Shown piece by piece: positions 10,519 to 20,401 of a stretch of 64,000 nt of DNA. The stretch comes from Coptis chinensis (lineage: Eukaryota > Streptophyta > Magnoliopsida > Ranunculales > Ranunculaceae). Every line of letters starts with the position of its first letter. The stretch's first letter is position 1. A model generated the notes under the pieces. The model did not search any database and was not told the DNA's origin. It saw only the letters and a list, made by a program, of their open reading frames with translations. Made by a program: the position numbers and the translations under genes. The stretch spans positions 72,259,501 through 72,323,500 of the forward strand of contig CM027378.1 in the NCBI GenBank assembly GCA_015680905.1, given 5' to 3'.

Positions 10519-12232
10519 ATGGCTAAAGAACAAGAGACTCCTCTCTCTGATTTTTATAAAGCCCTAAACGATGGCCCTAAAGTCGTGCATCGTTCTTTTA
10601 CCCAGACCTAGTGGGGATTTTGAATCCCCTAATATATTTAACTTGTTACGGTTTTCATGGTTTAGACCATGAGAAGCCTTACCAAAGACATACATAGGAT
10701 AGACCAAGTTCTCACTACATTCCATCATCCTAGCGTAAGTCCGAACAAGTTAAACTTAGGGTGTTTCCTTTCACCCTAAATTCGACAAAGGCGTCTTTGG
10801 TTAACTGCCCAAACGCCAAACTCGTGGGACTCATGGGCTCAACTTGTTCAATTGTTCATGGAACAATTTTACCCACCACTAAAGACAGATGAAATGCTTC
10901 ACAAGATTCATTTCTTCACCCGAAATCCTCATGAATCCTTTTCGAGACACGGAATCGTTTCACTCGATCTTCTCATTGAATGCCCAAGATCATAATCTTG
11001 CGAAAAGACACGCTTTTCGTTCTTTTTTCTTCAAGGGGCTTTCACATTATCATAAGGAGGTTCTAGATATCATGACTGGGGGTAGCTTTCTTAGTAAAGG
11101 AGCCTTGGAGGCTTATAAATTCTTAGAAGATCAATCTAAGAAGAACAACAATTGGGGAGGAAACGATTCCTCCCGCTCCTCTCCTTCTTCTCTTGAGGTT
11201 AAACATGATCCCGAGCTTAAAACTCTTATCGATGCCCTCACTAAAAAGGTAGATGCCATCTCTGTTCAACAACAACCCACTCCAGTCATGAACATTAACT
11301 CTACTCGTTGTAATGTCTGTTGTAGTCTTGAGCATTCCGACTTCTATTGTCCTCTTGTCTATGCACAAACACCACCACAACCATCACACTTCAACCAGTT
11401 AACTCAACATCAAGGACAAGGGAACTTAGGTGACCAGAATAGAGGTTTAGTACCCATAACCCAGAACTATCAACATCAAGACATGAACGCTCAACAAGCT
11501 TTAATTCCAATACAACCATCTACAGACAAAGTAGTAGTGACCTTGTTGGAGAAACAAAATCAAATTATGCAACAAAACTCAACCTTGATGAAAGATCAGC
11601 ATGATCAAAACTCTAATATGATGAAACAAACGATGCAAATGATGCAGTCTTTGTGCCAAAAGGTTATTGACATGTCTTCTAACCAAAATAATAACCAAAC
11701 CGGCGTGTTTCCAAGTCAAGCAGTGCCTAATCCTAAGTCAACAAACACCGCCTTTGAAATAAACAGTATTTACTGTAATGGTAATATAAACCAAGGGGAC
11801 CTACAGGCAGTCACTACCCTTCGTTCAGGGCGAGTAGTTGATAACCAAGTGACTATGCCTAAAGATTACCCGCAAACTAAAAATGATGCCATACCAAATA
11901 CTATAATAGAAACTGAAGACCCTACAACTGTAGAAGTACCAGTTAAACCACAACCAAAAGGGAAAACATTACAAGACCCAATAATAGAAAGTGAAGACCC
12001 TACACCTGTAGAGGTTCCAAGATGGACACCTAGTTGGAAAACGGCTAGAGATAAAGCAAAGACTAATAAAACTTTTATCCCTTCTGCTAAAAATAGCGAT
12101 AAAGCACCATATCCCCAAAGACTAGTTGTGTTTAAAAAGGACGAGAATTTTGATGAGATTAGGGAAGTGTTTAAAAATTTGACTATAAACCTACCTTTTC
12201 TAGAAGCTATAAAAAGTCTACGGACACGCTAA
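10519..12232 (+). pseudogene. gag of Athila-type element, frameshifted near its N-terminus
   Basis: The likely start is the ATG at 10519 (MAKEQETPLSDFYKAL), which soon meets stops. The Gag core appears in shifted frames: MEQFYPPLKTDEM from about 10858, then the long open frame from 10889 with KGLSHYHKEVLDIMTGGSFL, typical of the Athila Gag core. A perfect CCHC zinc knuckle, CNVCCSLEHSDFYC, lies about 140 residues into the long frame. A Gln/Asn-rich, methionine-rich linker follows, and then a pair of repeated acidic modules (TEDPTTVEVP and SEDPTPVEVP). Gag packages element RNA into particles. The N-terminal frameshifts mean this copy probably makes no full-length Gag. Confidence 0.85.
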
Positions 12233-12379
12233 GTTTCTAAAAGAGTTGTGCACCAAGAAGAGGAAAACCAACATACCCCACGAAGCATTCTTAACCCGAA
12301 CAATATCCTCTTTTATCCTAACATAACGGAATTGTTAAGTACAAGGACCACTGTCGATCCTCTTGTATGATGCACCTTA

Positions 12380-12825
12380 GGTGATACCTTCATAACAACT
12401 GCTTTATTAGACACGGGGCGAGTGTTAACTTACTCCCTTTTTATTTATATAAACAACTGGGTCTAACAAAACTTCAACCAACCAAAATGACTTTGCAGTT
12501 AGCCGATCGTTCTATTAAGTATCCCAAGGGTGTAGTTGAAAATATTCTCGTTAAAGTTCAGGATTTTTACTATCCAGCCGACTTTGTTATTCTCGACACA
12601 GAAGTTGCTCATGATTCCATTCCCATCATCTTAGGACGTCCTTTCTTGGCAACCGCCAATGCTCAAATCAATTGTCGGGATGGCTCAATGACTCTTTCTT
12701 TTGGAAATCTTTCTGTAGAAGTTAACATGTTTAGACAAAAACAGGGACAACTAGGTTTGCCTATAGAAGGAGAAGTGAAGTCCATTGAGAGTTTTGTACC
12801 TCACATTAGTGCGCCGGCGCTTTAG
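12380..12825 (+). pseudogene. Aspartic protease domain of Athila-type element, frameshift at the active site
   Basis: LLDTG, the retroviral-type protease signature, lies at about 12404-12418. The reading frame breaks within the next residues, and the rest of the domain continues in the frame starting at 12487 (MTLQLADRSIKYPKG, later DSIPIILGRPFLATA and INCRDGSMTLSF). ILGRPFL is the conserved C-terminal protease motif. The protease processes Gag-Pol. The break at the catalytic loop makes it inactive as read. It ends at a stop, and no RT follows. Confidence 0.85.
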
Positions 12826-14639
12826 TCCCCACACTAGTAGATACCCCTCTTATGGAAGAAGACAAAGATCACAATTTTGACTCTTTGAACATAACTGAAC
12901 TAGAGAAAGAATTTTCAACCCTGCCCCCGACCATACAAGAGATGGACTAAACCTCACAATAGATCGAGATAGATGAATTCCTCAAAGATGGAGATGAATA
13001 CCATAATTATATGGATGTGAACAACCTAGATGAGGAATTGACGAGTTTCTAAGAGCTGTGATGATCCACCTTCTCAAGCACTACCTAGAGCACCACCCTA
13101 CCACCATCCACACTTGAGTTAATCCCTCATAAAATCCAATCATTCTTCCCACCCTTTTCTTCTAACACTTATCCACATTCCAAGTATTTTCCAAAACCAT
13201 TCATTTACTCATGATCATTCACTTGGACTCCTTCTTATTCAACGAAGTTCGTCGTAGAAAAAGTTTGGAGCTTGATTACGTTTTAGTGGTGCATTCCATG
13301 TTAACTATTTATGGAAAGATCCACAATTGTTTAGATTATTGATATATGGGAAACTGCATGTAAATACATATATATCACTTTAAGTCTAGGGAATCGACTT
13401 TAAAAGACCCGTTTTTAAAACAAATTTTTACAAACCTGTTTTCAAAAATTTGTTTTTGGGGAATGGGTGTTTGGTTTTTCCATGCTTGATCACTAAACTT
13501 CCTATTCTTATCCCCACCTCGCTCCCTTTAAGAGTAGCTAGATTTCTCTTTGTTTGTTGTTTTGATGTTGTCTTTTATTATTTTTTAGTAGATAGGATGT
13601 TACGTTGTTAAATTCCGTAGTTAACTTTGAATTTGGTAGTTAAATGTTGTTTGAATTTCAATTTTAATATAATGTTGTTCTTTTCAAATTGTGCATGGAT
13701 TTTATTGTTAATCCCAACTTCGAATTGTTTGGGGGTGGTATTATTTATTCTATCATGATTTGTAGAAGATCCTCCATTTTAGAGTTTGTTTTGGAGTGAA
13801 GGTTGAGAATATTGTCATAATTGGCATACCTATGATTAGATGTGGTGGTATGATGAAATCTAAGAGAGTTTAGAAGTTACTAGTCTAAATCCGATGTAAA
13901 AGATATTAGGGTTGTTATAGAATCAAGAATATGAGTTGTTTCCGTTTTGGGGTTCGGAATTTTTATTGTTTCCGGAAATTGCCTTAAAGCTTTTGGCAAC
14001 TTACCGATTCGTTTTAACAATTCAAAACCTATAAAAACTTCATTCATTCTACACTCACAACCCACACTACACCTAACTTCCATTTCTCACCTTTCACTCC
14101 CACGTTTCCCACGTTTAAATTAGCATTTTTCACGAATCAACACCTCGGGCCATGCCAGCGCTGGAGGAAGCCTTCAGCGCCCTACACTTTTGTCGAAATT
14201 TTGTTCAGGCGGCGCCCAGCGTCAAGGTCAGCGACTTCGCTCAAACACTAGAATTCCAAATACACAGAGGCGACTTTCGCGCCCTAGTTGATGGCTTCAG
14301 CGCATACTTCTTCCGTCGACCAGAAAAAATTCCAGTTTTCAGCGGGTTGTTCCCGGTTCATTCGCAGCTGTTCTAGAGCGTAGTTCGAGATGACATCTCC
14401 TATAATAATACCGAACAGTCTTTCAAAAGATTTGTTTCAAAGCACTACTTATGGTGCTTGGTTTCACGAGGTGATCACACACGCGTGGTCGGGAACCGCT
14501 TATGGTTCTTGCTAGCATTTGTTCTTGGACTTGCCATGCCCGGCTGAAATACAAGACCCATGGTGCTATTGGGTAGATAATATGCATGTCTACACTTATG
14601 AGTTTTGCATGAGTCGTTATGGGGCAGGCATTTTCGATA
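12826..14639 (+). other. Deleted pol region of Athila-type element
   Basis: An acidic remnant (SLNITELEKEFSTLPPTIQE) follows the protease, then about 1.5 kb without RT, RNase H or integrase motifs. A second polypurine-like GGGGGTGG occurs near 13731. The readings at 13880-14376 match nothing recognisable. A complete pol would need about 3.5 kb here, so it was lost by deletion. Confidence 0.65.
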
Positions 14640-15173
14640 TCGAGGACCAAGGGAATATAACGTCGCCGCTTGGTAGCCCCCCATGAACATAGGAACTGTT
14701 ATGTTTTGGATCATGCTAAACATTTTAGGGAATGACATTTTTCTTCTGTGAATGATGCCACTTGCAGCGTCTTCCTTGCTTTAGCCACGGGACGTATGTG
14801 CCATGACCTTCCCAGAACTTTGATGTCTAGTTTAGCACGAGCCCATAGCATGAGGCATAAGTATCTTCTTATGCCTATATTAGTTTGCCGTATTATACTA
14901 TGTTTCTTCCCTATTTTTTGTGCCCGTTTCACGGACTGGGTTGGGGTCGACATTGTGAGATCCACCAATTCTATTATTCGATCTTTCCGTGCAATGACTT
15001 GGCAAGGGTGGAGGATACAACCTCATCAGGTTGCACCTTACACCCCATCCGACCAAGTGGCGCTTAACAGGTTAGGATCCGTAGATGATAAATGGCGGCA
15101 AAGCTTGGCAAATTATAATGGCATGGGCAGGATCGCCGAAGGAACCTCACTTCTTGATGGAAGAGGAGGATGA
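14640..15173 (+). pseudogene. Athila downstream ORF (plant-transposon-type domain), frameshifted
   Basis: The reading 14748-15173 contains CRIILCFFPIFCARFTDWVG and IVRSTNSIIRSFRAMTWQGW. It aligns with the minus-strand ORF at 27062-27385 (CRIVRTYFPQFAATFQDWVK, NKIIRSLQFWTW). The matching sequence before 14748 (PPMNIGTVMFWIMLNILG) is in another frame, indicating a frameshift near 14745. In Athila elements an ORF of unknown or envelope-like role lies here, 3' of pol. This protein resembles the 'putative plant transposon protein' class and its function is unknown. Confidence 0.6.
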
Positions 15174-16990
15174 CGAAAAGCAATTTGGAGTGGAGGTAAG
15201 TTTTTAGTTTGAGTTAGTGTCGCTTATGTCCCAAAACAATTTAATTACGTTAACCCCATAATGGGTGGAACTCTTATAGAGTTCGCGTCGGTTTTTTATT
15301 TCCTATATTAGTATATTCTAACCTTGTTTTGCAGATGTTTCAGAATTTCACGCATTTCCATGGTATTTTTCTACCCTCTTTATTTAAATGCTTTGAGGAC
15401 AAAGCATTCTTCTTGTTTGGGGGCATAGAAACACGTGTAATTAAGACATCTGCTAGGATATAAATATGTATAATATGCATTTGTTTTCTAGTTAAAATTT
15501 CAAAAATTCAAAAATATAAATAAATAAGTTATGCTATACACTTAGGAATATTGGTATTGTTTCTTTCTCCATGCTCTTAATAATCTAGAAGTCTCACGTA
15601 GTTGTTGCATCAGAATAATTGTTAGAAACTTAGGTTAATATATAGGTAATAATCTTTACATCTATCTATAAATATATTACATGAGTATCTATGATTGTTA
15701 GCAGTAAGTTTCTGAAATCTAGGCTAGAGTACTTATTCTACAAATCCTGTGAGAATATAGCCTAAAGCCTTATATGAAATAAAACATTTGAGAAATGACA
15801 CAAGGGAGAAGTAAAAATCCGGATAGAGAAATCACACGTCCCACTTGCTTGATCACTAAACCATATCCTAAGCGAGAATTTAGGCCCTTTTTGGATCGAT
15901 ATAGCTAGAAATTCTGACCTAAGTATATTTTTCGCTAGTCGCCCCACTGAGCCTTTCATTAGCCCTTCCATAAACCACAATTCCTTTACCCTGTTACAAA
16001 AACAAAACAAAATAAAAAAATTCAACTTACCCAATCTAGAATAAGTCTGAGAATAGAATGAGTGAAGAAAGAAGAAGAGAAAAAACCTATGTAAACAAAA
16101 ATTAGTTAGTTGCTTCAGAAAAAGAAAAGAAGTTTCCATCCAAAGAAAAGAAAAGAAAAAGAAAAATAGAAATAAATAAAAACTCCAAAAATAGAATAAA
16201 AGGGAGTCAAAAGCCAAAGAAAAGAAAAAGAAAAATATGGCTAATGATGGAAACAAAGTATAGAAGCAAAAGAAAATAACAAGGTTTTCTCTAAGTTATA
16301 TAATATGAAGACTCTATTATCTCAGACTTGTCCTTTTGTATATCCATTTCCTTCCTTCTTAAACCATCTCCTAATCCCATGACACCTAATAAAGACCTCT
16401 AGCTCAATTAGGAATAGGTTAGTGTGATAGTAAGTGGCAGTTGTGTTTGATCGACTCCGGCTTTCTTGTGTGTCATTGAGATTGTAAGGTAAAGTGTGCC
16501 CATCACAAGACCGGAGTAGTGAAACTTGAGCGGAAAAATCGTGAGTGATTTTTGTCTTGACTTTGATGTGAGGACCTACTTAAGGGCGCTTATTCGAGTT
16601 TTCAGAAACGGACACGCTAAGCATTTCATAGCATTACTCATTGTATATATGTTTATTAAGTAGATGATTGATTATTATGCATATATTAGCTTAGGTTTTA
16701 GACCGATTATTCGTATTCAATTGCTAGTGAGATGTATAGATAGTTGAGACATGAATGAGGAAACAATAGTTTTATTTCTTAGTCGTTGTAGTATAGATGA
16801 AGTTTGTGAGTACCTTTCTTGGAAAACTCTCACGAGGCTATAACTTCGTCCACTAGGGAATTCCTAGTGGTTTAAGGCCTTGTTGCATATGGTCAATGCA
16901 ATGCGCACTTCAGTAAACGAGTAGATAGAACTCCATTTTTGGTCACTTATTCTAATTTCTCATCTTTGCTTGAGGACAAGCAAAATGCTG
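15174..16990 (+). other. 3' untranslated region of Athila-type element
   Basis: No gene is seen. The minus-strand reading at 15762-16256 is low-complexity Phe/Leu sequence. The stretch 16780-17003 is matched in reverse complement at 25345-25560, the same region of the minus-strand relative, including CACTAGGGAATTCCTAGTGG and the polypurine tract. Such conservation in non-coding sequence suggests a function in the element's RNA. Confidence 0.6.
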
Positions 16991-17001
16991 TTTGGGGGTG
17001 G
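16991..17001 (+). promoter_or_regulatory. Polypurine tract of Athila-type element
   Basis: TTTGGGGGTGG lies immediately before the 3' LTR. It primes plus-strand DNA synthesis in LTR elements. Confidence 0.8.
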
Positions 17002-17003
17002 TT

Positions 17004-18195
17004 TGATAAGAGCCCAAAACTGTAGTTTTAACCCCTTAACAATCATACTTTTAGACCAATTATGTGAGTAATAATTAAAATTAATCTTGATTCACGTGTT
17101 TTTATGCATTTCGGGCTTCAAAGTCTATTATGTGCAGAAATGTGCCACTTTAGCGAGATAAAGGAGCAAAGGTCGGTTGCTAAGGAGTTCTGTGAATAAA
17201 GGCCAAGATTCAAGGAGACAAAGCCTTTGTAAAGCCCGGTCAAAAGCTGAAAAGTCAACACGGGCAGAAAGAGTGCACAAGTCAGCAGAACTTCCGAAGG
17301 CCGTATCTTTGGACTCAGATCTCGGAATTGGGAGTAGCTTATGTCAAAACGACCGGCTCGAAAAGAGCTTTCCAATGGTCCAAGCCTTGGCCCAATCAGA
17401 GGAGCAGAAGTGGACAAAACATCTGTCGAAGCTAACTGCAGCTGAAGAGCCCATTTTGGACTAAAGAAATTGGGTTTTGGGCCCGATTTTCCGGCCCAAA
17501 ACATGGCTCCAAGCCCATGCACGATTTTTGGATCTGGAAGTATAAAAACAAAAGCTTGACTCTTTGTTAATGGCAGTTAGGTTAGGAAGCTAATGTTAAT
17601 GGAGTTTAGGGTTAGAAAAAGTTAGATCTAGATTAGTTAATTACTTAGTTTTCATTCCATTAATTAGTTTCATTCTTTGTTTTAGCTTAGTTATTTAAAT
17701 CATTGAATATCATTCATTAGATAAATAAAATAGTTGTTATTCATTCAATCATATCTTGTTCTTATTGTTCTATTAGATAAATAAAGTTAATTAGTTCTCC
17801 ATAATCTAGTTTCATTTTCATTTATTTATTAGCCTAAATCCTTAGATTTACTTATTTGTCATTATTAGTTTAATTCAATTATTGCATGAGTAGTTTCAAA
17901 TTGAGTTTAAACAAATAAAGTTCAAATCTTTATATTATGTCTTGTTTAGATTCAATTGTTGGGAATGGTAGAATAGAAAATTCACATCAAATCATTACTC
18001 TCACCATTGTTCCTTTTGGGTTTGATTAGTTAAATTCAATTTAAGTCTTGAGGGTTTAAGAGTGGAACGAATCCTGACTCTAATATATTACTTCGTTATT
18101 GAGAGTAGGAATATTGATATAAACACGTATTTACGTAATTTGATTATTTGTGTTTACGCATAGATAGTTAGAATACGTAAAAATCACTTTTATCA
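17004..18195 (+). repeat. 3' LTR of Athila-type element
   Basis: The 1192-bp LTR runs from TGATAAGAGCCC to TTTTATCA and is nearly identical to 8180-9369. Confidence 0.95.
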
Positions 18196-18289
18196 GGATG
18201 CATATAATTTCTTATGAAGGAATGTACGTGAATGTGGTTAGCGTCACTACACCATAACAGGCTATTTGCAACGGCAAAAACCTGTTACT

Positions 18290-18477
18290 AATAATTTTTG
18301 CAACGCTTTTTAAGCGTTGCAAATATGGCGTGGGTAAAGTGTTGGAAATTTTTGCAACGGTTAATAAGCGTTGCAAACAGAAATTTTCAACGGTTATTAA
18401 CCGTTGCAAATTGAAATTTCCAACGCTTATTAACCGTTGCAAGAAAAACTTTCCAACGGTTTTTAAGCGTTGCAAAT
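18290..18477. repeat. Palindromic subterminal repeat array of CACTA-like element
   Basis: Five successive units alternate AACGGTT and AACGCTT around short spacers, each readable as a hairpin. An example is TTGCAACGCTTTTTAAGCGT at 18297. In CACTA elements such subterminal repeats are transposase-binding sites. Confidence 0.8.
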
Positions 18478-18597
18478 ATTATTATTATTATTATTTTGAA
18501 CCAGCTAGTGGTTAGGCAGACCCCAACCTGTATTAAAAGGAGATTAAACTCTTTGATACATCATACCTCTTGCATCCTCCTCCACTATTACAGAATG

Positions 18598-19227
18598 CTA
18601 ATAAACAAGGGGAGGAGTGCTATAAATAGTACCAAGACTCACACAAGGATTTATACGATCCCTTACTGTACTAGACTTAGCCAGCCAGTCGGCTACCCTA
18701 TACACATGGGTTACAACCACTGACTCAAACAGATGCATGTTTTTCCTAATAGATTCTACTAGGTCCCAACAATACCAAAGACAGTCCTCCTTTCTATTTA
18801 TCACATTTACTGCTCGCAAAGAGTCTGATTCCAACATGATCCTTTCACATGCAGTTCATATAGCAAGCTGCTAGCAACCCTGCCTCGATACCTTTTAATT
18901 CCTGTATGATCACAGACCTGAGGTTGGTATTTCCTATAAAAATGATCAAAGGTGCTCCCTCATGATTTCTCAGCACTCCCCCATAACCTGCGCCATCAGC
19001 ATTTACAGCTCCATCAGAGTTAATCTTAACCGTGTCAGCTGGTGGTTTAATCCACTGTCCTTGTATCTGCGTTTTTTGCCTAACCAAGAGTTCAATCCCA
19101 AGAGCATTCATCATATTTTTGGTTTCCGCAGAATCGTCAGCTTTTTTTATCACCCTTTGTAAAGTTCTCATCTTGTTTACTATATCTCTGCTGATCGCTG
19201 CATCTGTACGGGTTTGCTTTTAAATTT
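18598..19227 (-). pseudogene. LINE RNase H domain (plant L1-type), broken
   Basis: The minus-strand readings 19171-18845 and 18837-18598 form an RNase H domain. INSDGAVN carries the first Asp, ELKGIEAGL the Glu, LESDSLRAV the second Asp, and RVADWLAKS is the C-terminal motif. A stop or frame change near 18840 separates them. A C-terminal RNase H after the zf-RVT region is usual for this plant LINE group, where it degrades the RNA strand of the hybrid. Confidence 0.85.
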
Positions 19228-20132
19228 TCAACAATTTCTTTCATTCCAGATCCCATATACAGTTGCGCAAACTAGTGTCTGAAGTATCTCGCTGGTAGTA
19301 GAGTTTGATCGAGTAACTTTAAGGAGAAAGTGCCATTCAAGAGTTAACTCTTGCACTACAGCGCCTAGCCCCAGTTTTGTTTTCACCACAGACCATACCT
19401 TTCGGGAGAAGTCATAGTCGAAGTAAAGGTGCTTAGAGTTTTCAACTTGGGTTTCACAGAGACAACACCTAGATAGAGTGATAATCTTCCTGTGGATTAA
19501 ACGATCTTGTGTAGCCAGACACCCTGCAAAAAGCTGCCACGCAATGAAAGAATGCTTCGGTATTCCCCCAAACCAGTTTATACCACGCAACCTTTTGTCT
19601 CATCTTTTTTATAGCCACATACACAGACTTTGTGGAGAACTTTCCATTGCTAGCTGGACTCCAGACTACCACATCCTTCTCAAGGTTTACATTGATAGAG
19701 GTCTGCAATATACTTGTCTTTAATTCACCGTCTTGAAGGAGATTTACCAGCCCATTCCATTCGCCATTGGTAATTAGAAGACTCACCTTTGCATCATCAA
19801 GCACCTGGAGCATATTTCTAGCTTGGGAATTATGGATCAAAAGCTTAGACGAAATCCAAGGGTCATGCCACAGACTTGTATCTTCACCATTTGAGATCAA
19901 ACACTTGATATATTTTCTTGCAGTCTTTATGTGCTTAAGTATACTACACCATACCCACGAGCAGTCCTGAGGAATCTTCATAGACTAGAAATGTTTGTTC
20001 CCAATGTGATATTCCCACGTCCATTTTGTCCACAAGTTATCTTCTTTACTCATCACCTTGAACACAAGCACAGTAAGCTGCTCTATTCCACACCCTAGGG
20101 TCGATGATGCTCAACCCGCCTTCCTTTTAAAT
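19228..20132 (-). pseudogene. LINE reverse transcriptase C-terminus with zf-RVT region
   Basis: The minus strand begins KEGGLSIIDPRVWNRAA, the conserved end of the L1 RT core. It continues through DCSWVWCSILKHIKTARKYI and DTSLWHDPWIS into the zf-RVT region (FIAWQLFAGCLATQDRLI, CCLCETQVENSKHLYFD). Frames change near 20000 and between 19590 and 19470, and there are stops before the RNase H. The RT copies LINE RNA at the nicked target. Only the C-terminal third is present, so this copy is dead. Confidence 0.85.
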
Positions 20133-20321
20133 GAAATATTATTTGTAACGCTTGTTTATGCCTGTTTCGTACAAAATTTTAGCAACGTTTTTAAATTTGT
20201 AATGGTTATGAACCATTGCTGATGGGTTGCAAATAAAAAAAAATCTCATATTTTGTAGCAACCAGTTAAACCTGCCCCATTTTATTAGGACGCACTTAAC
20301 CTACCAAAATAACACTACTTG

Positions 20322-20401
20322 TTCTATATTGAAACAAACATCTCATTTCCATATTGAAACAAACATCTCATTTCCATATTGAAACAAACATCTCAATTCC
20401 A
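20322..20401. repeat. 25-bp tandem repeat, three copies
   Basis: Three consecutive units of ATATTGAAACAAACATCTCA plus TTTCC, the last with one substitution. Confidence 0.9.

Larger units (their letters stand above)
8175..18200 (+). mobile_element. Complete Athila-type LTR retrotransposon lacking pol (TSD GGATG)
   Basis: The element spans 8180-18195 (10,016 bp), bounded by GGATG at 8175-8179 and 18196-18200. It has near-identical LTRs (8180-9369 and 17004-18195), a primer-binding site at 9372 and a polypurine tract at 16991-17001. Inside are a broken gag (10519-12232), a protease domain (about 12390-12825) and a downstream ORF remnant (about 14640-15173). No reverse transcriptase or integrase is found between protease and the downstream ORF, so the element is non-autonomous. 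The intact TSD and similar LTRs indicate a fairly recent insertion compared with the two solo LTRs of the family. Confidence 0.93.
18474..20143 (-). mobile_element. 5'-truncated L1-type LINE with 10-bp TSD
   Basis: The insertion spans 18484-20133, on the minus strand. It is flanked by AAATATTATT at 18474-18483 and 20134-20143. The 3' tail is an (AAT)n repeat, seen on the plus strand as ATT repeats at 18481-18495, which is typical of plant L1. The 5' end begins abruptly inside the C-terminal part of the reverse transcriptase. Direct repeats, tail and truncation are the hallmarks of target-primed reverse transcription. It split the CACTA-like element. Confidence 0.88.
18245..20262. mobile_element. 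CACTA-like non-autonomous transposon (right end uncertain)
   Basis: The left end starts CACTACACCATAACAGGC, typical of CACTA (EnSpm) termini. It is followed at 18290-18477 by an array of palindromic subterminal motifs based on TTGCAACG(N)CGTTGCAA. Related motifs (TGTAACGCTTG, GCAACG, GGGTTGCAAAT) resume at 20144-20235, after the LINE insertion. The right terminus is degenerate: TTTTGTAGCA near 20262 is where a TGTAGTG end would be expected. No clear 3-bp TSD was found. With the LINE removed, the element is a few hundred bases with no transposase. Confidence 0.6.

Noticed and set aside
15762..16256. 164-residue minus-strand ORF rich in Phe and Leu
   Set aside because: Low-complexity translation of an AAAAGAAA-rich tract in the 3' untranslated region of the Athila-type element. 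It is not membrane-protein coding.
18290..18477. CRISPR-like or attenuator hairpins
   Set aside because: The palindromes sit at a CACTA-type terminus and match the subterminal repeat pattern of such transposons.
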